From Clostridia bacterium (GTDB taxonomy: Bacteria > Bacillota > Clostridia > Oscillospirales > CAG-272): 60,366 nucleotides of DNA. Position numbers and translations under genes: made by a program. The notes under the pieces were generated by a model. The model ran no database searches and was not told where the DNA came from. It saw only the letters and a program-made list of their open reading frames with translations. Positions within the stretch are counted from its first letter, which is position 1. Each line of letters opens with the position of its first letter. Positions 24,524 to 33,333 of the stretch are shown here, piece after piece. The stretch is taken from NCBI GenBank assembly GCA_017481495.1, contig JAFUPC010000087.1:1-60366 (forward strand), read 5' to 3'.

Positions 24524-26488
24524 ATGAAATTCCCATATGAATCCCTCCACCGCTTCCCGCTCGGCAGTCTGCGGGCAAACGGATTTTTATATGAGCAGAT
24601 GCGCCGTTGCAAAGAAGGCTTCGGCGGACACCTGGATGAGCTCGAACCCGGCATGATCGCCGACCCGTTTGTAAACAAATCCTATGTGCCGATGTGGGGA
24701 GACGGCGACCAGTCAGGCTGGGGCGCGGAGATTTCCGGCAACTACTGGACAGGTATGATCGAAATGGCGTTCACCATGCAGAATGAGACACTGATCGAGA
24801 AAGTGACCGACTGGGTCAACGCCATGACCGCTAAACAGCGCGAGGATGGTTATCTCGGAACATATTACGAGCCGGATGCGGATATCTACGAGGACTATAA
24901 CGCTTGGGGAACCGCCGGCGCGATGCGTGGACTTCTGGCATTCTATGAAGCGACCGGACGGGAGGATGTCTTCCGTGCCGTTTATCGCTGTATGAAGTGG
25001 TTCGCAAAAACGTGGACGGGAGAGCATAAGACCGGTTATGTCGGCGGGCTTATCATGGAGCCGATGCTGTTCTGCTACGCCTATACCAAAGACCCCGAGC
25101 TGCTCCAATTTGCATACGATTATGCCGAATATCTGGTAGAGCACGACATTTTCTCGTCCTCTTATAAATCGTTTCTTGAAAAAGAACTCGAATACACCTC
25201 CAACCATTCCGCGGCATACGGTGTCATGACCCGTCTCCCCGCACTTCTGTACGCCGCGGACGGCGGAGAACAGTATCTCCGCGCAAGCCGCCGCATCCTT
25301 GCAAATATCAAGAAGAAAGCCACGAACTTAAACGGCGGCGTGGTCTCCAATCAGGAATTTCTCGGCCCGCCCTCCGGCATTTCCGAGACGGAATACTGCA
25401 CATATACGTTCTTCAACGCGACCTTTTCCTATATGAGCCACATCACCGGAGATGCCTCTTACGGTGACGATATGGAGCAGGCATTCTATAACGGTGTGCA
25501 GGGCGCAAGAAAAAAGGACGAGCGCGCGATGGCGTATATGTCCGCGCCGAACCAGATCATGGCGACCGACAAATCTTCTTTCACGCACGACTATTTCCAG
25601 GTCTACGCGCCGTGTCATCCGGTGTCCTGCTGTCCCGTCAATGCGGTGACAGTACTGCCGGAATTTGTGCGCGGCATGATGCTGTACGACGATGACGGCG
25701 GACTGTATCTGAGCGTTTACGGCCCCGTAACACTGGAAACGGAATCGCTTTCCGTCCGTGAAGAGACGATGTACCCGTTCCGCGACACCGTGACCCTGCA
25801 TATTGACCGGTGTGAAAAGGAAAACCTGAAAACCGTCGCCCTGCGTATCCCCGGCTGGTGCAAAGCATATACCGTCCGTGTCAACGGAGAAAGTGTAAAC
25901 ACAGAAGCTGACCTGCATGGTTATGCCCACATCACCCGTGCATGGATCGCAGGAGATACCGTCTCTGTGACGTTCCACATGGAAACCCAGGTCGTCCGCG
26001 TGGATGACAGCGACATGGCGGGAAAATATCCCATCGCCATCGTGCGCGGCCCTCTGCTCTACGCCCTGCACCCCGCAGAAGCATGGTGTCCGTATCTCGG
26101 AACGCCCTGCACGCCGCTGCCCGAGGGATGGAGCTGGTATCGTGTCGTGACAAAGCACGACGAGGCGGACTGCCGCGACCATCACGACCGCACCGGAATG
26201 CGCCGCTGGTATACCCCGTTCAATGTCGCACTCGACGAAACGCTGTCCCCCGATGACATCACCGTGGAGGAGCTCGACATCCCCTGTGATGCGTACCCGT
26301 GGGAATGCCCGCCTGTGAAACTGTACCTCAAGGGCTACCGCGCACCGTATCTGTACCCGCCGTATCCCGCCTGTTCCATCGAACCCTACGGAGACCGCCA
26401 GACCGTCACCGAGGAAATGGAGCTTGCATTGGAGCCTTATGGCTGTACCAATCTGCGGATTTCTTATTTTCCACGCGCAAAATTGTAA
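24524..26488 (+). CDS. Beta-L-arabinofuranosidase-like, GH127 (DUF1680) family
   Basis: A 654-residue protein, normal length for GH127. These retaining enzymes use a zinc-bound cysteine nucleophile. The (alpha/alpha)6 domain contains GNYWTGMIEMAF and NHSAAYGVMTRLPAL, and the signature HPVSCCPVNA with the paired cysteines lies near residues 365-374. C-terminal beta-sandwich domains follow (TVALRIPGWCKAYTVRVNGE, YPIAIVRGPLLYAL), both typical of the family. It has no signal peptide. ATG 24524 is chosen because the promoter TATAAT is at 24473; the longer upstream frame would start before the RNA. It probably releases L-arabinose from plant-derived or hydroxyproline-linked arabinosides. The stop codon abuts the repeat element at 26490. 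Confidence 0.9.
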   Translation: MKFPYESLHRFPLGSLRANGFLYEQMRRCKEGFGGHLDELEPGMIADPFVNKSYVPMWGDGDQSGWGAEISGNYWTGMIEMAFTMQNETLIEKVTDWVNAMTAKQREDGYLGTYYEPDADIYEDYNAWGTAGAMRGLLAFYEATGREDVFRAVYRCMKWFAKTWTGEHKTGYVGGLIMEPMLFCYAYTKDPELLQFAYDYAEYLVEHDIFSSSYKSFLEKELEYTSNHSAAYGVMTRLPALLYAADGGEQYLRASRRILANIKKKATNLNGGVVSNQEFLGPPSGISETEYCTYTFFNATFSYMSHITGDASYGDDMEQAFYNGVQGARKKDERAMAYMSAPNQIMATDKSSFTHDYFQVYAPCHPVSCCPVNAVTVLPEFVRGMMLYDDDGGLYLSVYGPVTLETESLSVREETMYPFRDTVTLHIDRCEKENLKTVALRIPGWCKAYTVRVNGESVNTEADLHGYAHITRAWIAGDTVSVTFHMETQVVRVDDSDMAGKYPIAIVRGPLLYALHPAEAWCPYLGTPCTPLPEGWSWYRVVTKHDEADCRDHHDRTGMRRWYTPFNVALDETLSPDDITVEELDIPCDAYPWECPPVKLYLKGYRAPYLYPPYPACSIEPYGDRQTVTEEMELALEPYGCTNLRISYFPRAKL

Positions 26489-26489
26489 C

Positions 26490-26579
26490 AGATATGCTCG
26501 CTAACCTGTCACCATCCATCGAAACCGTGTATACTTGATAGGTATTATCCCGGTCAAAACGGGGTTATCGAACAAATCT
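26490..26579 (+). repeat. 90-bp inverted-repeat element, family A, copy 1
   Basis: Begins one base after the GH127 stop. The termini AGATATGCTCGCTAACC and GGTTATCGAACAAATCT are inverted repeats of 17 bp. The interior has CTGTCACCATC, ACTTGATAGGTATTATCC and CGGTCA blocks shared with copies at 46274-46364 (opposite strand) and 5106-5185. No protein is encoded. It could be a mini mobile element or a structured 3-prime-UTR module. Confidence 0.8.
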
Positions 26580-26589
26580 AATAAAAACA

Positions 26590-26640
26590 AGGGTGAACCC
26601 GCCGTTGTATCCGGTGCAGGTTCACCCTGATTTGTTTTTG
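26590..26640. terminator. Bidirectional terminator
   Basis: AGGGTGAACC (26590-26599) pairs with GGTTCACCCT (26619-26628), with T-rich tracts outside on each strand. It separates the convergent GH127 and GDPD genes. Confidence 0.8.
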
Positions 26641-26642
26641 TG

Positions 26643-27347
26643 TCAATTCCCCGCCGCATCCGCAAAGAAATCGGATTCAATATAATCCACATTCTTTGCA
26701 AGGCAGAAATCCAGCACTTCCTTTTTGTTCGCTGTCCACAGACCGACCTTCAGACCCTTTTCATGAAAACGGGAAACAATGTCATCGGTGATATAATCCC
26801 ATGCCATGTCAATGTCAAATCCGGCATCGATACAGCGGGAAATCTCCTCCGCCCCGCAGTCACTGCCCGCCGTCAGCATAATGCCGAGCTTTGGGAACAG
26901 TCTGTGCGCACGGATGAGATTGTCAAAATCAAAGGATTGCAGACTGCACATGGAAAGATCATAGATTTCCTCTGCCAGCCGGAATGCTTCCACGATTTTT
27001 TCATCCGGGAAATTGCCCTTAAACTCAATGAAGCAGACCATGTGCCCGTCGCGGCAAATTTCCAGATACCGCCGGAACGTGCAGATGCGCAGGTCTGTGT
27101 CGGTATAAGGATTGGCAAGCGGCTTTGCCGAAAGCTCTGCATAAGTGTGGGAGGAAATCTCCATTTCCGTGCCGTCCGCAAAACGGGCTTCGCTGTTGTG
27201 GTTGACGACGAGAACGCCGTCCCGCGTGATACGGACATCGGTCTCAATGCCGCCGGAGCCGTGTTCCACGGCTTTCAGAAACGCTTCTTCGGTGTTCTGC
27301 AAATAACGTCCCGAATACCCTCGGTGCGCAATAAAACAGACAGACAT
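26643..27347 (-). CDS. Glycerophosphodiester phosphodiesterase family protein
   Basis: A compact 234-residue GDPD protein, close to the minimal domain. Motifs are CFIAHRGYSGRYLQNTEEAF (catalytic HR near residues 8-9), GIETDVRITRDGVLVVNHN (E/D metal ligands and second His), FIEFKGNF, and the C-terminal VGLWTANKKEV and YIESDFF. It is cytoplasmic. It lies downstream of the solute-binding lipoprotein on the same strand, separated by 149 bp filled with five hairpins, so it may share that transcript at a different level. It is only distantly similar to the GDPD at 23460. The substrate is probably glycerophosphodiesters brought in from outside. Confidence 0.9.
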   Translation of the reverse strand: MSVCFIAHRGYSGRYLQNTEEAFLKAVEHGSGGIETDVRITRDGVLVVNHNSEARFADGTEMEISSHTYAELSAKPLANPYTDTDLRICTFRRYLEICRDGHMVCFIEFKGNFPDEKIVEAFRLAEEIYDLSMCSLQSFDFDNLIRAHRLFPKLGIMLTAGSDCGAEEISRCIDAGFDIDMAWDYITDDIVSRFHEKGLKVGLWTANKKEVLDFCLAKNVDYIESDFFADAAGN

Positions 27348-27359
27348 TTTTATGACTAT

Positions 27360-27496
27360 AACTTTCGCTGTGCGAAAGTTTCCTTTCTAGAATTTCGTTC
27401 CGAAATTCGGGAATTTGTGGGTGGTTTTGCGCAGCAAAATCTTTGCACGAAGTGCAAAGAAAGCCACAAAACCCGTCTGAAAATTTATTTTCAGAC
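27360..27496. repeat. Tandem array of five small perfect hairpins
   Basis: Perfect stems with tiny loops follow one another: 27360-27380 (9 bp, loop TGT), 27390-27408 (8 bp, TTC), 27425-27439 (6 bp, GCA), 27441-27459 (8 bp, GAA) and 27475-27496 (10 bp, TT by strict pairing). Four of the stems contain the word TTTCG or TTTGC and its complement. The array fills the gap between the lipoprotein and GDPD genes. It may stabilise mRNA ends, attenuate read-through or bind a protein. None is followed by a long T tract on the minus strand. Confidence 0.75.
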
Positions 27497-28987
27497 TTAT
27501 TCCTCGGAATAATAGAAGTCTACAATCGCATCGAGCTTCTTCTGTGCCGCCTTTTCTGCAGATTTAAATGCAGAGACGATGTTGGACGTGCCCGCGCGAA
27601 CCTGCTGAACGAACAGATGACCGACCGTGTTGAGTGCAGTGGAGTGGATGTAACCGAAGTCGATGATGATGGTGTCGCGGATGAGGTCGATCATTTCGGC
27701 GGAATCCTCGTCACGGGATGCCTTGGTCTTCAGAACGACGTCATAGTATGCGGGAACGACGGACTTGTAGCTTTCCGCCGCAAGTGCTTCGGTGATGATA
27801 CCGACAAATTCGGGATCGTCCACAGTCTTGGGAACCAGGAAGACAGATGCATTGTCGCGGACGGTGGAACCATAGGAAGCCTGATTTTCATCCCACTTCG
27901 GATAAGGAATGATACCGAAGTCGGTGTCCATATCACGCAGATTTTCAACAACATCAAAATAAATGGAGAGAAGCAAAGCGCGGTCTTCGATGAACATGGT
28001 TTCTGCATCGGTGTCCATGTTGATTTCTGTCATAAAGCCGGACTTTTCATCAAAGAAAGTACTGAGTGCATCCAGAATCTCCACGCATTTGTCGGTCGCA
28101 ACCTCAAATTGCGGAAGTCCGTCCTTGTCCTTGACGGTGACATGCAGACCGAACGCTTCCTTCATCGCATCAATGCCGGTGGAAGGGTTGGATGCAAAAC
28201 CGTACATATCGGTTTTGTCCCATGTACCGTCACCGTTGACATCATCGGAAATCTGACGGCAGATTTCTTCCATGTAGTCAAATGTCCATCTGCCTTCGTG
28301 GACTACGGTGTAAAGGTCTTCCATATCATAGCTGGAAAGCAGCCCCTTGTTGAACGCAATGCCGAACATATTCTCCCAGAAAGAAAGTGCAAGGTCGCCT
28401 GTGATCATGTAAACACGGTCATTGATGGTAAATGCATCCACCATCAGTTCAGACCACCACGGCTTTTCCAGATTGACATTGGGAATATCGTACCAGTTCA
28501 GATACAGACCCTGCGTGATGGTCGGCGTGATGTCGCACATATAACCCGCAACGATGTCATACGCATTGTCGCCGGCAAGCACGGAGTTGGAAATGGCTTT
28601 GTTGAAGATGCCCTGACCCCAGATGGCGGAATATGCGGTGCTGTCGTAGGTGATGTTGAAGCGTTCGGCGACCTCTGCGTTGCGTTCGTAAATGGCGTCG
28701 TTGATGGTCTCGCCGTCGGTCTCGGTCACGTCAAATTCATACTCGTATTCTTCACGGAGCATGATGCGGTAGGTCTTGCCGTCGTAGTCCTTTTCGGGCA
28801 GGTCGTCGCTGACGGACTGACGTTCGTCGAGCGTTTCGGTGGCTGCTTCCGTCACAGCGGCAGTGTTGCCGTTATCGGCTTTCGAGTCAACGGACGAACC
28901 CTTGTCTCCGCCGCAGCCGACAGCCGCGCACAGAAGACCGGCAAGCAGAAGTGCCGTACTCAGACGGGCGGAAAAGTGATTTTTCAT
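27497..28987 (-). CDS. ABC-type extracellular solute-binding lipoprotein
   Basis: A 496-residue lipoprotein. The N-terminal signal (KNHFSARLSTALLLAGLL) is followed by a lipobox ending AAVGC, then a Gly/Ser/Thr-rich linker and a family-1-like solute-binding fold. Visible segments are KTYRIMLREEYEYEFDV, NDAIYERNAEVAERFNIT, YDIVAGYMCDITPT and VPAYYDVVLKTK. Such proteins feed carbohydrate (CUT1-like) importers. No permease or ATPase gene lies in the window, so it is an orphan. It is paralogous to the lipoprotein at 55063 (same YDIV/NWYDIPNV-like order and a similar VIPAWYEVALKSK end). A clear promoter lies at 29034-29062. The solute is unknown; the neighbouring GDPD gene hints at a phosphodiester or sugar ligand. 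Confidence 0.88.
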   Translation of the reverse strand: MKNHFSARLSTALLLAGLLCAAVGCGGDKGSSVDSKADNGNTAAVTEAATETLDERQSVSDDLPEKDYDGKTYRIMLREEYEYEFDVTETDGETINDAIYERNAEVAERFNITYDSTAYSAIWGQGIFNKAISNSVLAGDNAYDIVAGYMCDITPTITQGLYLNWYDIPNVNLEKPWWSELMVDAFTINDRVYMITGDLALSFWENMFGIAFNKGLLSSYDMEDLYTVVHEGRWTFDYMEEICRQISDDVNGDGTWDKTDMYGFASNPSTGIDAMKEAFGLHVTVKDKDGLPQFEVATDKCVEILDALSTFFDEKSGFMTEINMDTDAETMFIEDRALLLSIYFDVVENLRDMDTDFGIIPYPKWDENQASYGSTVRDNASVFLVPKTVDDPEFVGIITEALAAESYKSVVPAYYDVVLKTKASRDEDSAEMIDLIRDTIIIDFGYIHSTALNTVGHLFVQQVRAGTSNIVSAFKSAEKAAQKKLDAIVDFYYSEE

Positions 28988-29033
28988 GGTTGGATACCTC
29001 TTGTTAATTCGGATTTGGGATTCTTAATATAAT

Positions 29034-29062
29034 ATTCTATCACAAAACACAAAAATTGTCAA
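29034..29062 (-). promoter_or_regulatory. Promoter of the solute-binding lipoprotein gene
   Basis: Minus strand TTGACA (29057-29062), 17-bp spacer, TAGAAT (29034-29039). Confidence 0.8.
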
Positions 29063-29079
29063 TAAAATAACGGAAGAAT

Positions 29080-29676
29080 TTACAATATTTCGATCATTTT
29101 TATGAGTGCCGACACCATGTCGTCAAGCGGCATCGACGGATGTGCGCCATCTTTCAGTTGTTCCGGCAGAAACGGCACATGAACGAATCCCACACGGACA
29201 GGAGATGCGCGGAAATGATGCAGAAGCAAGAATAGCGTGTCGTTGCATACAAAGGTTCCCGCGGAATACGATACCGCCGCAGGAATGCCCGCCGCCGAAA
29301 CTGCCGCCGCCATCTCATAAACCGGAAGTGTCGAAAAATACGCCGCAGGCGCGTGTTCCAGTACCGGGGAGGCATGAAAACAGTTTCCTGCGTTGTCGGG
29401 AATGGAGGCATTTCTGTGATTGATGGCGATAAGCTCCGGCGTGACGGATGCGCGGCCGCCGGCCTGTCCGATACACAGAATGATGTCGGGCGGAGAGGGC
29501 ATTTCTTCGGCTTTCTTTATGACCGTATCGGCAGCAAGACCGAATACCGTCGGAATTTCCAGCCGTTCCACGCGGCAGTCCCCGACCGTATCGGGCACGC
29601 GGCGCACCGCTTCCCATGCAGGATTGATGTACGCACCGCCGAACGGGTCAAAGCCGGTCAGAAGCAGATGTTTCAT
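29080..29676 (-). CDS. pcp: Pyroglutamyl-peptidase I (peptidase family C15)
   Basis: Removes N-terminal pyroglutamate from peptides in the cytoplasm. The 198-residue product is of standard length and begins LLLTGFDPFGG, the family hallmark. The catalytic triad can be placed: Glu81 in TPELIAIN, Cys144 in AGTFVCNDTLF and His166 in VGFVHVPFLP. It is monocistronic, with its own promoter at 29727-29755 and weak coupling to its neighbours. It is the only peptidase recognised in this carbohydrate-rich region. Confidence 0.95.
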   Translation of the reverse strand: MKHLLLTGFDPFGGAYINPAWEAVRRVPDTVGDCRVERLEIPTVFGLAADTVIKKAEEMPSPPDIILCIGQAGGRASVTPELIAINHRNASIPDNAGNCFHASPVLEHAPAAYFSTLPVYEMAAAVSAAGIPAAVSYSAGTFVCNDTLFLLLHHFRASPVRVGFVHVPFLPEQLKDGAHPSMPLDDMVSALIKMIEIL

Positions 29677-29726
29677 CGGATGATTCCTTTCGTATCTTTT
29701 TATGATTCTATCATATTTATGATATT

Positions 29727-29755
29727 ATCATACCGCACCCGGACAAAAAAGTCAA
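29727..29755 (-). promoter_or_regulatory. Promoter of pcp
   Basis: Minus strand TTGACT (29750-29755), 17-bp spacer, TATGAT (29727-29732). Confidence 0.75.
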
Positions 29756-29774
29756 GAAAATTCACACATTTCTC

Positions 29775-29803
29775 TTGCAATTTTTTTCGGGGTAGGGTAT
29801 AAT
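29775..29803 (+). promoter_or_regulatory. Promoter of the second GH78 gene
   Basis: TTGCAA (29775-29780), 17-bp spacer, TATAAT (29798-29803), divergent from the pcp promoter. Confidence 0.82.
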
Positions 29804-29842
29804 AGAAGCAAGTAAATTTTTTCCCGAAAGGAACATACCGTC

Positions 29843-32422
29843 ATGCTGAAACTTTACGATTTTTCCATTGACTATGTAAAAAATCCCACGCTCATCCGCA
29901 CCCGCGGTCTGCGCTTCGGCTGGAAGCCGGATTCCGATCAAAAGGATACCATGCAGACAAGCTACCGTATTACCGTCACGGATGAAGCCGGAAACACCGC
30001 GTTTGACACTGGCACCGTTTCCTCCGATGAATATTTTGACATCTGTCCTGAAGACCTGGCCCTTGACAGCCGCACCGATTATACTGTCACCGTGACCGTT
30101 ACAGACAACCACGGGGAGTGTGCCGCGCTGTCCCATCCCGTCCACACGGAAATTTTACCTGATGAATGGGGGGGGATGCAGTGGATCAAGCCAAAGAAGC
30201 ACATCTCCGGCTGGGCACCGTACCTGCGCACGAAGTTTGAGACAAAGAACGTAAAGAAAGCCGTTCTGTACGCCTCGGGTCTCGGATGCGCGGAGTATTA
30301 CATAAACGGCACCAGAATCGAGGACTACGTCGTTGACCCGCCGATGACCAATTACGAAAAGACCGTGCTCTACCGCGCGTTTGACGTCACGGAATATCTG
30401 TGCAACGGCGGAAACGCGCTCTGCGTCCTGCTTGGAGAGGGCTTTTATGCCCAGAGCCGTGTCTGGGGATGGAAGGGCTTTGTATACGGAAACGAATGCC
30501 TTGCTGCGCGCTTGGAGATCACGCTGGATGACGGAACAAAGCAGGTCATCGTGTCCGATACCGAACACTGGAAATACAAATATAGTCCCATCTCCTCCAA
30601 CAACATCTACGCAGGGGAGACCTACGACTGCCGCTTGGAGACCCCGGATTTTGCATTGTATGACGGGGAAGAGGACGAGTGGGGAACGGTCGTCGCCGAC
30701 GAGACTCCCAAAGGCGTTCTCACGCCCTGCCTGATGCCCCCGGTCAGAGAGATCCGCCGCTTACCCGCAAAGAACGTGTGGTGTGCAAGCGGCAAGGACG
30801 ACGGCGCATGGATCTTTGACATCGGCGAAAATATGGCGGGAACCGTTGAATTTCACCTGCCGCAGTCCCCGCGCGGCGCAGTGTATGTGTTCCGGTATGC
30901 GGAGAACCTGACGGCGGCGAGAACGCTCGACGTCCGTTCCACCGGCGCGTTTGCGACCCAGTGCATCCAACAGGATATGTACATCAGCCGCGGCGATGCG
31001 GCGGGAGAGGTCTTCCGTCCGCGGCTCTCCTATCACGGCTTCCGCTATGTGGAGGTCACGGGCATCCACGATCTTTCCAAGGGTTACGGCACGATGCCGC
31101 GCACGGAAATGCTGACCGGTATCCAGCTTTCCACCGATATGAAGATCACAGCGACCATCAGAACGCCGGATGCAGACTGGAATGCTCTGTTGTCGGTCAT
31201 GCAGAACACCTATCAGTCCAACTTCCATGGTCTGCCCGAGGACTGTCCCGCAAGAGAAAAGTGCGGATGGCTCGGGGACGCTGAGGTCGTGTGCAATTAC
31301 GGTCTTCTGAACTACGACAGCACCGCATCCTACGAAAAATACCTTGACGACATCCGCTCAACGACCGAGGTCTACGGAACATGGCAGATGATCTCCCCCG
31401 GCAAGCGCGGATGCGGCGAAGCAAGTCCGCTGTGGGGATGTGCGCAGATCATCCTTCCGTATTATATGTACCGCTACTGCGGCGACAGGGAAGCCGTCAC
31501 GCGCAACTGGGATCTGATGGAAAAATGGGTGCAGCACGAGCTTGCGCGTTCCGAGGACTATCTCATCTCCGAGGGACTTGGGGACTGGGATCCCGCCGAG
31601 GGCAACAACGGTCCGCGCCGAATGCCGGTCACACATTCCTCCACCCTCATGTTCTATGAGATCTGCATCCGCATGGCGGAGCTGGCAGAGACATTCGGAT
31701 ACGGAGACCCCGCATATTACCGCGATCTTGCCGCAAAAATAAAAGAATCCTTCATCCGTCACTTCTACTGCGCCGAAACCGACGATTACGGCTATTGGGG
31801 CACGGACGGCGTGGCACTTCTGACAGGCCTGTATCCCGACGGCGGAAAAGCGGCACTCCTTGCCGGTCTGCGCCGCCGCATGGCAAAGGATGATTTTGCG
31901 ATGCCGACCGGTATTTATGCAAACAAGTATCTGGTTCCCGCACTGATGGAAGCGGGATACGGCGACGATGCGATGCGGTTTCTGTTCAATCGGGAGCATC
32001 CGAGCTTCGGTACCATGCTCGACGACGGTGCGACGTCCATGTGGGAAGCACCCGACATGAAAAACATCGCCGATCCGGACAAGGGCGTTTCGTCCTATAA
32101 CCATCCGATGCACGGCGGATTCCTGTATGCTGTCAACACGCACCTCTGCGGCATCCGCCCGACGAAACCCGGCTTTGCGGAATTTGCGTTTGCACCGTGC
32201 TTCGTTGCCGGCATGGACGACGTGTCCATGACCATGCATACCGCCGCCGGAAAGATTGCCGTGTCAATCAGAGAGAACGGGGATGCGCACGTCTGCACGC
32301 TGTACGTCCCGACGGGAACGCGCTGTACCGTCGATGCGGGCGGGGACGTGACCGTGAACGGGGAAGCGTATTCCGCCGGCACAACGCTCGGTTCGGGTGA
32401 ATATACGGTCGTGATCGGATGA
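29843..32422 (+). CDS. Alpha-L-rhamnosidase, GH78 family, multi-domain
   Basis: An 859-residue enzyme with the full GH78 domain order. It has an N-terminal fibronectin-like domain (TSYRITVTDEAGNTAFDTG), then the beta-sandwich with APYLRTKFETKNVKKAVLYA and the rhamnosidase N-domain signature NNIYAGETYDCR. The catalytic (alpha/alpha)6 barrel contains PEDCPAREKCGWLGDAE near residue 464 and GLGDWDPAEG near 577, and a C-terminal beta domain follows. It is longer than the GH78 at 12424 and only distantly similar, so the two probably differ in linkage or aglycone. There is no signal peptide. AAAGGAACATACCGTC precedes ATG 29843. It is coupled by ATGA overlap to the EamA transporter. Confidence 0.93.
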   Translation: MLKLYDFSIDYVKNPTLIRTRGLRFGWKPDSDQKDTMQTSYRITVTDEAGNTAFDTGTVSSDEYFDICPEDLALDSRTDYTVTVTVTDNHGECAALSHPVHTEILPDEWGGMQWIKPKKHISGWAPYLRTKFETKNVKKAVLYASGLGCAEYYINGTRIEDYVVDPPMTNYEKTVLYRAFDVTEYLCNGGNALCVLLGEGFYAQSRVWGWKGFVYGNECLAARLEITLDDGTKQVIVSDTEHWKYKYSPISSNNIYAGETYDCRLETPDFALYDGEEDEWGTVVADETPKGVLTPCLMPPVREIRRLPAKNVWCASGKDDGAWIFDIGENMAGTVEFHLPQSPRGAVYVFRYAENLTAARTLDVRSTGAFATQCIQQDMYISRGDAAGEVFRPRLSYHGFRYVEVTGIHDLSKGYGTMPRTEMLTGIQLSTDMKITATIRTPDADWNALLSVMQNTYQSNFHGLPEDCPAREKCGWLGDAEVVCNYGLLNYDSTASYEKYLDDIRSTTEVYGTWQMISPGKRGCGEASPLWGCAQIILPYYMYRYCGDREAVTRNWDLMEKWVQHELARSEDYLISEGLGDWDPAEGNNGPRRMPVTHSSTLMFYEICIRMAELAETFGYGDPAYYRDLAAKIKESFIRHFYCAETDDYGYWGTDGVALLTGLYPDGGKAALLAGLRRRMAKDDFAMPTGIYANKYLVPALMEAGYGDDAMRFLFNREHPSFGTMLDDGATSMWEAPDMKNIADPDKGVSSYNHPMHGGFLYAVNTHLCGIRPTKPGFAEFAFAPCFVAGMDDVSMTMHTAAGKIAVSIRENGDAHVCTLYVPTGTRCTVDAGGDVTVNGEAYSAGTTLGSGEYTVVIG

Positions 32423-33333
32423 AAATGAAATCCTCCGCCGCCCCCATTCTCCTCATCCTTCTCTCCGGACTGCTCTGGGGAACGCTCGGCACATTTGTCA
32501 CATACCTGCGGCAGGCAGGCTTTTCCACGATGCAGATCGTCTTCGTCCGCGCGGCGGTCACAACGGTACTGCTCGGACTTTATATCCTTGTAACAGATAA
32601 AAGCAAGTTCCGCTTCCGCCTGTGCGATGCGTGGATCTTCATCGGAACGGGAATCATCAGCTTCACGGCGTTCACCGTGTGCAACCAGATCGCCATGCAG
32701 CTCTGCTCCCTTTCCATCGCGGCGGCATTGCTCTATACTTCTCCCGCATTCATTCTGATCTTCTCGGCGATCCTGTTCGGGGAACGGCTGACCGTGCAGA
32801 AGATCACAGCCATTGCCGTCACCGTGTTCGGATGCTTTCTCGTGTCGGGACTCCTGACACCGGGTGCCGCCGTTTCCGTGCCGGGCATTCTCGCGGGTGT
32901 GGTGTCGGGACTCTGCTACGGACTTTACAGCATCTTCGGACGTTACGGCGTGGAAAAGTACGATACCATGACGGTCACGTTCTACACGTTCGTGCTGGTC
33001 TCCCTTGCCGCCCTGCCGTTTGCCAATGTCGGAAATCTTGCGGAAATTTGTATATCTCCCACGGCGCCGTGGGTCGTGCCGACCCTGCTTGCGTTCGGCC
33101 CCGTGACCTGCCTTGTCCCGTATCTTGCCTATACCGCCGGCCTGCGCGGCACAGAACCGGGAACCGCCGGCATCCTTGCCACTGTGGAACCGGTTGTCAG
33201 CACCGTCCTGTCGGTCGTTATCTTCCATGAGGCGATGAATTGGCAGAAAATTGCGGGAATCGTCTGTATTTTGGGATCAGTCGTGATTGTCAATGTGGGG
33301 GGGCGGGAGAGAAAACGGAAACAGAATAAATAA
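32419..33333 (+). CDS. EamA/DMT-superfamily transporter
   Basis: A 304-residue membrane protein with ten hydrophobic segments in two EamA repeats. Examples are ILLILLSGLLWGTLGTFVTY at the start and GTAGILATVEPVVSTVLSVV in the second repeat; the ATVEP motif is typical. Drug/metabolite transporters move small organic molecules such as sugars or amino-acid derivatives. Its start overlaps the stop of the GH78 gene, so the two are co-translated. A role in handling rhamnose or the released aglycone is plausible but not shown. The C-terminus is very basic (GRERKRKQNK). Confidence 0.9.
   Translation: MKMKSSAAPILLILLSGLLWGTLGTFVTYLRQAGFSTMQIVFVRAAVTTVLLGLYILVTDKSKFRFRLCDAWIFIGTGIISFTAFTVCNQIAMQLCSLSIAAALLYTSPAFILIFSAILFGERLTVQKITAIAVTVFGCFLVSGLLTPGAAVSVPGILAGVVSGLCYGLYSIFGRYGVEKYDTMTVTFYTFVLVSLAALPFANVGNLAEICISPTAPWVVPTLLAFGPVTCLVPYLAYTAGLRGTEPGTAGILATVEPVVSTVLSVVIFHEAMNWQKIAGIVCILGSVVIVNVGGRERKRKQNK

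Noticed and set aside
27443..29032. A 529-residue open frame antisense to the solute-binding lipoprotein
   Set aside because: The minus-strand gene has a signal peptide, lipobox and promoter; the plus-strand frame has none of these.
32095..33228. Asp/Arg/His-rich antisense open frame over the EamA gene
   Set aside because: Low-complexity charged composition arising from the complement of a hydrophobic transporter gene.
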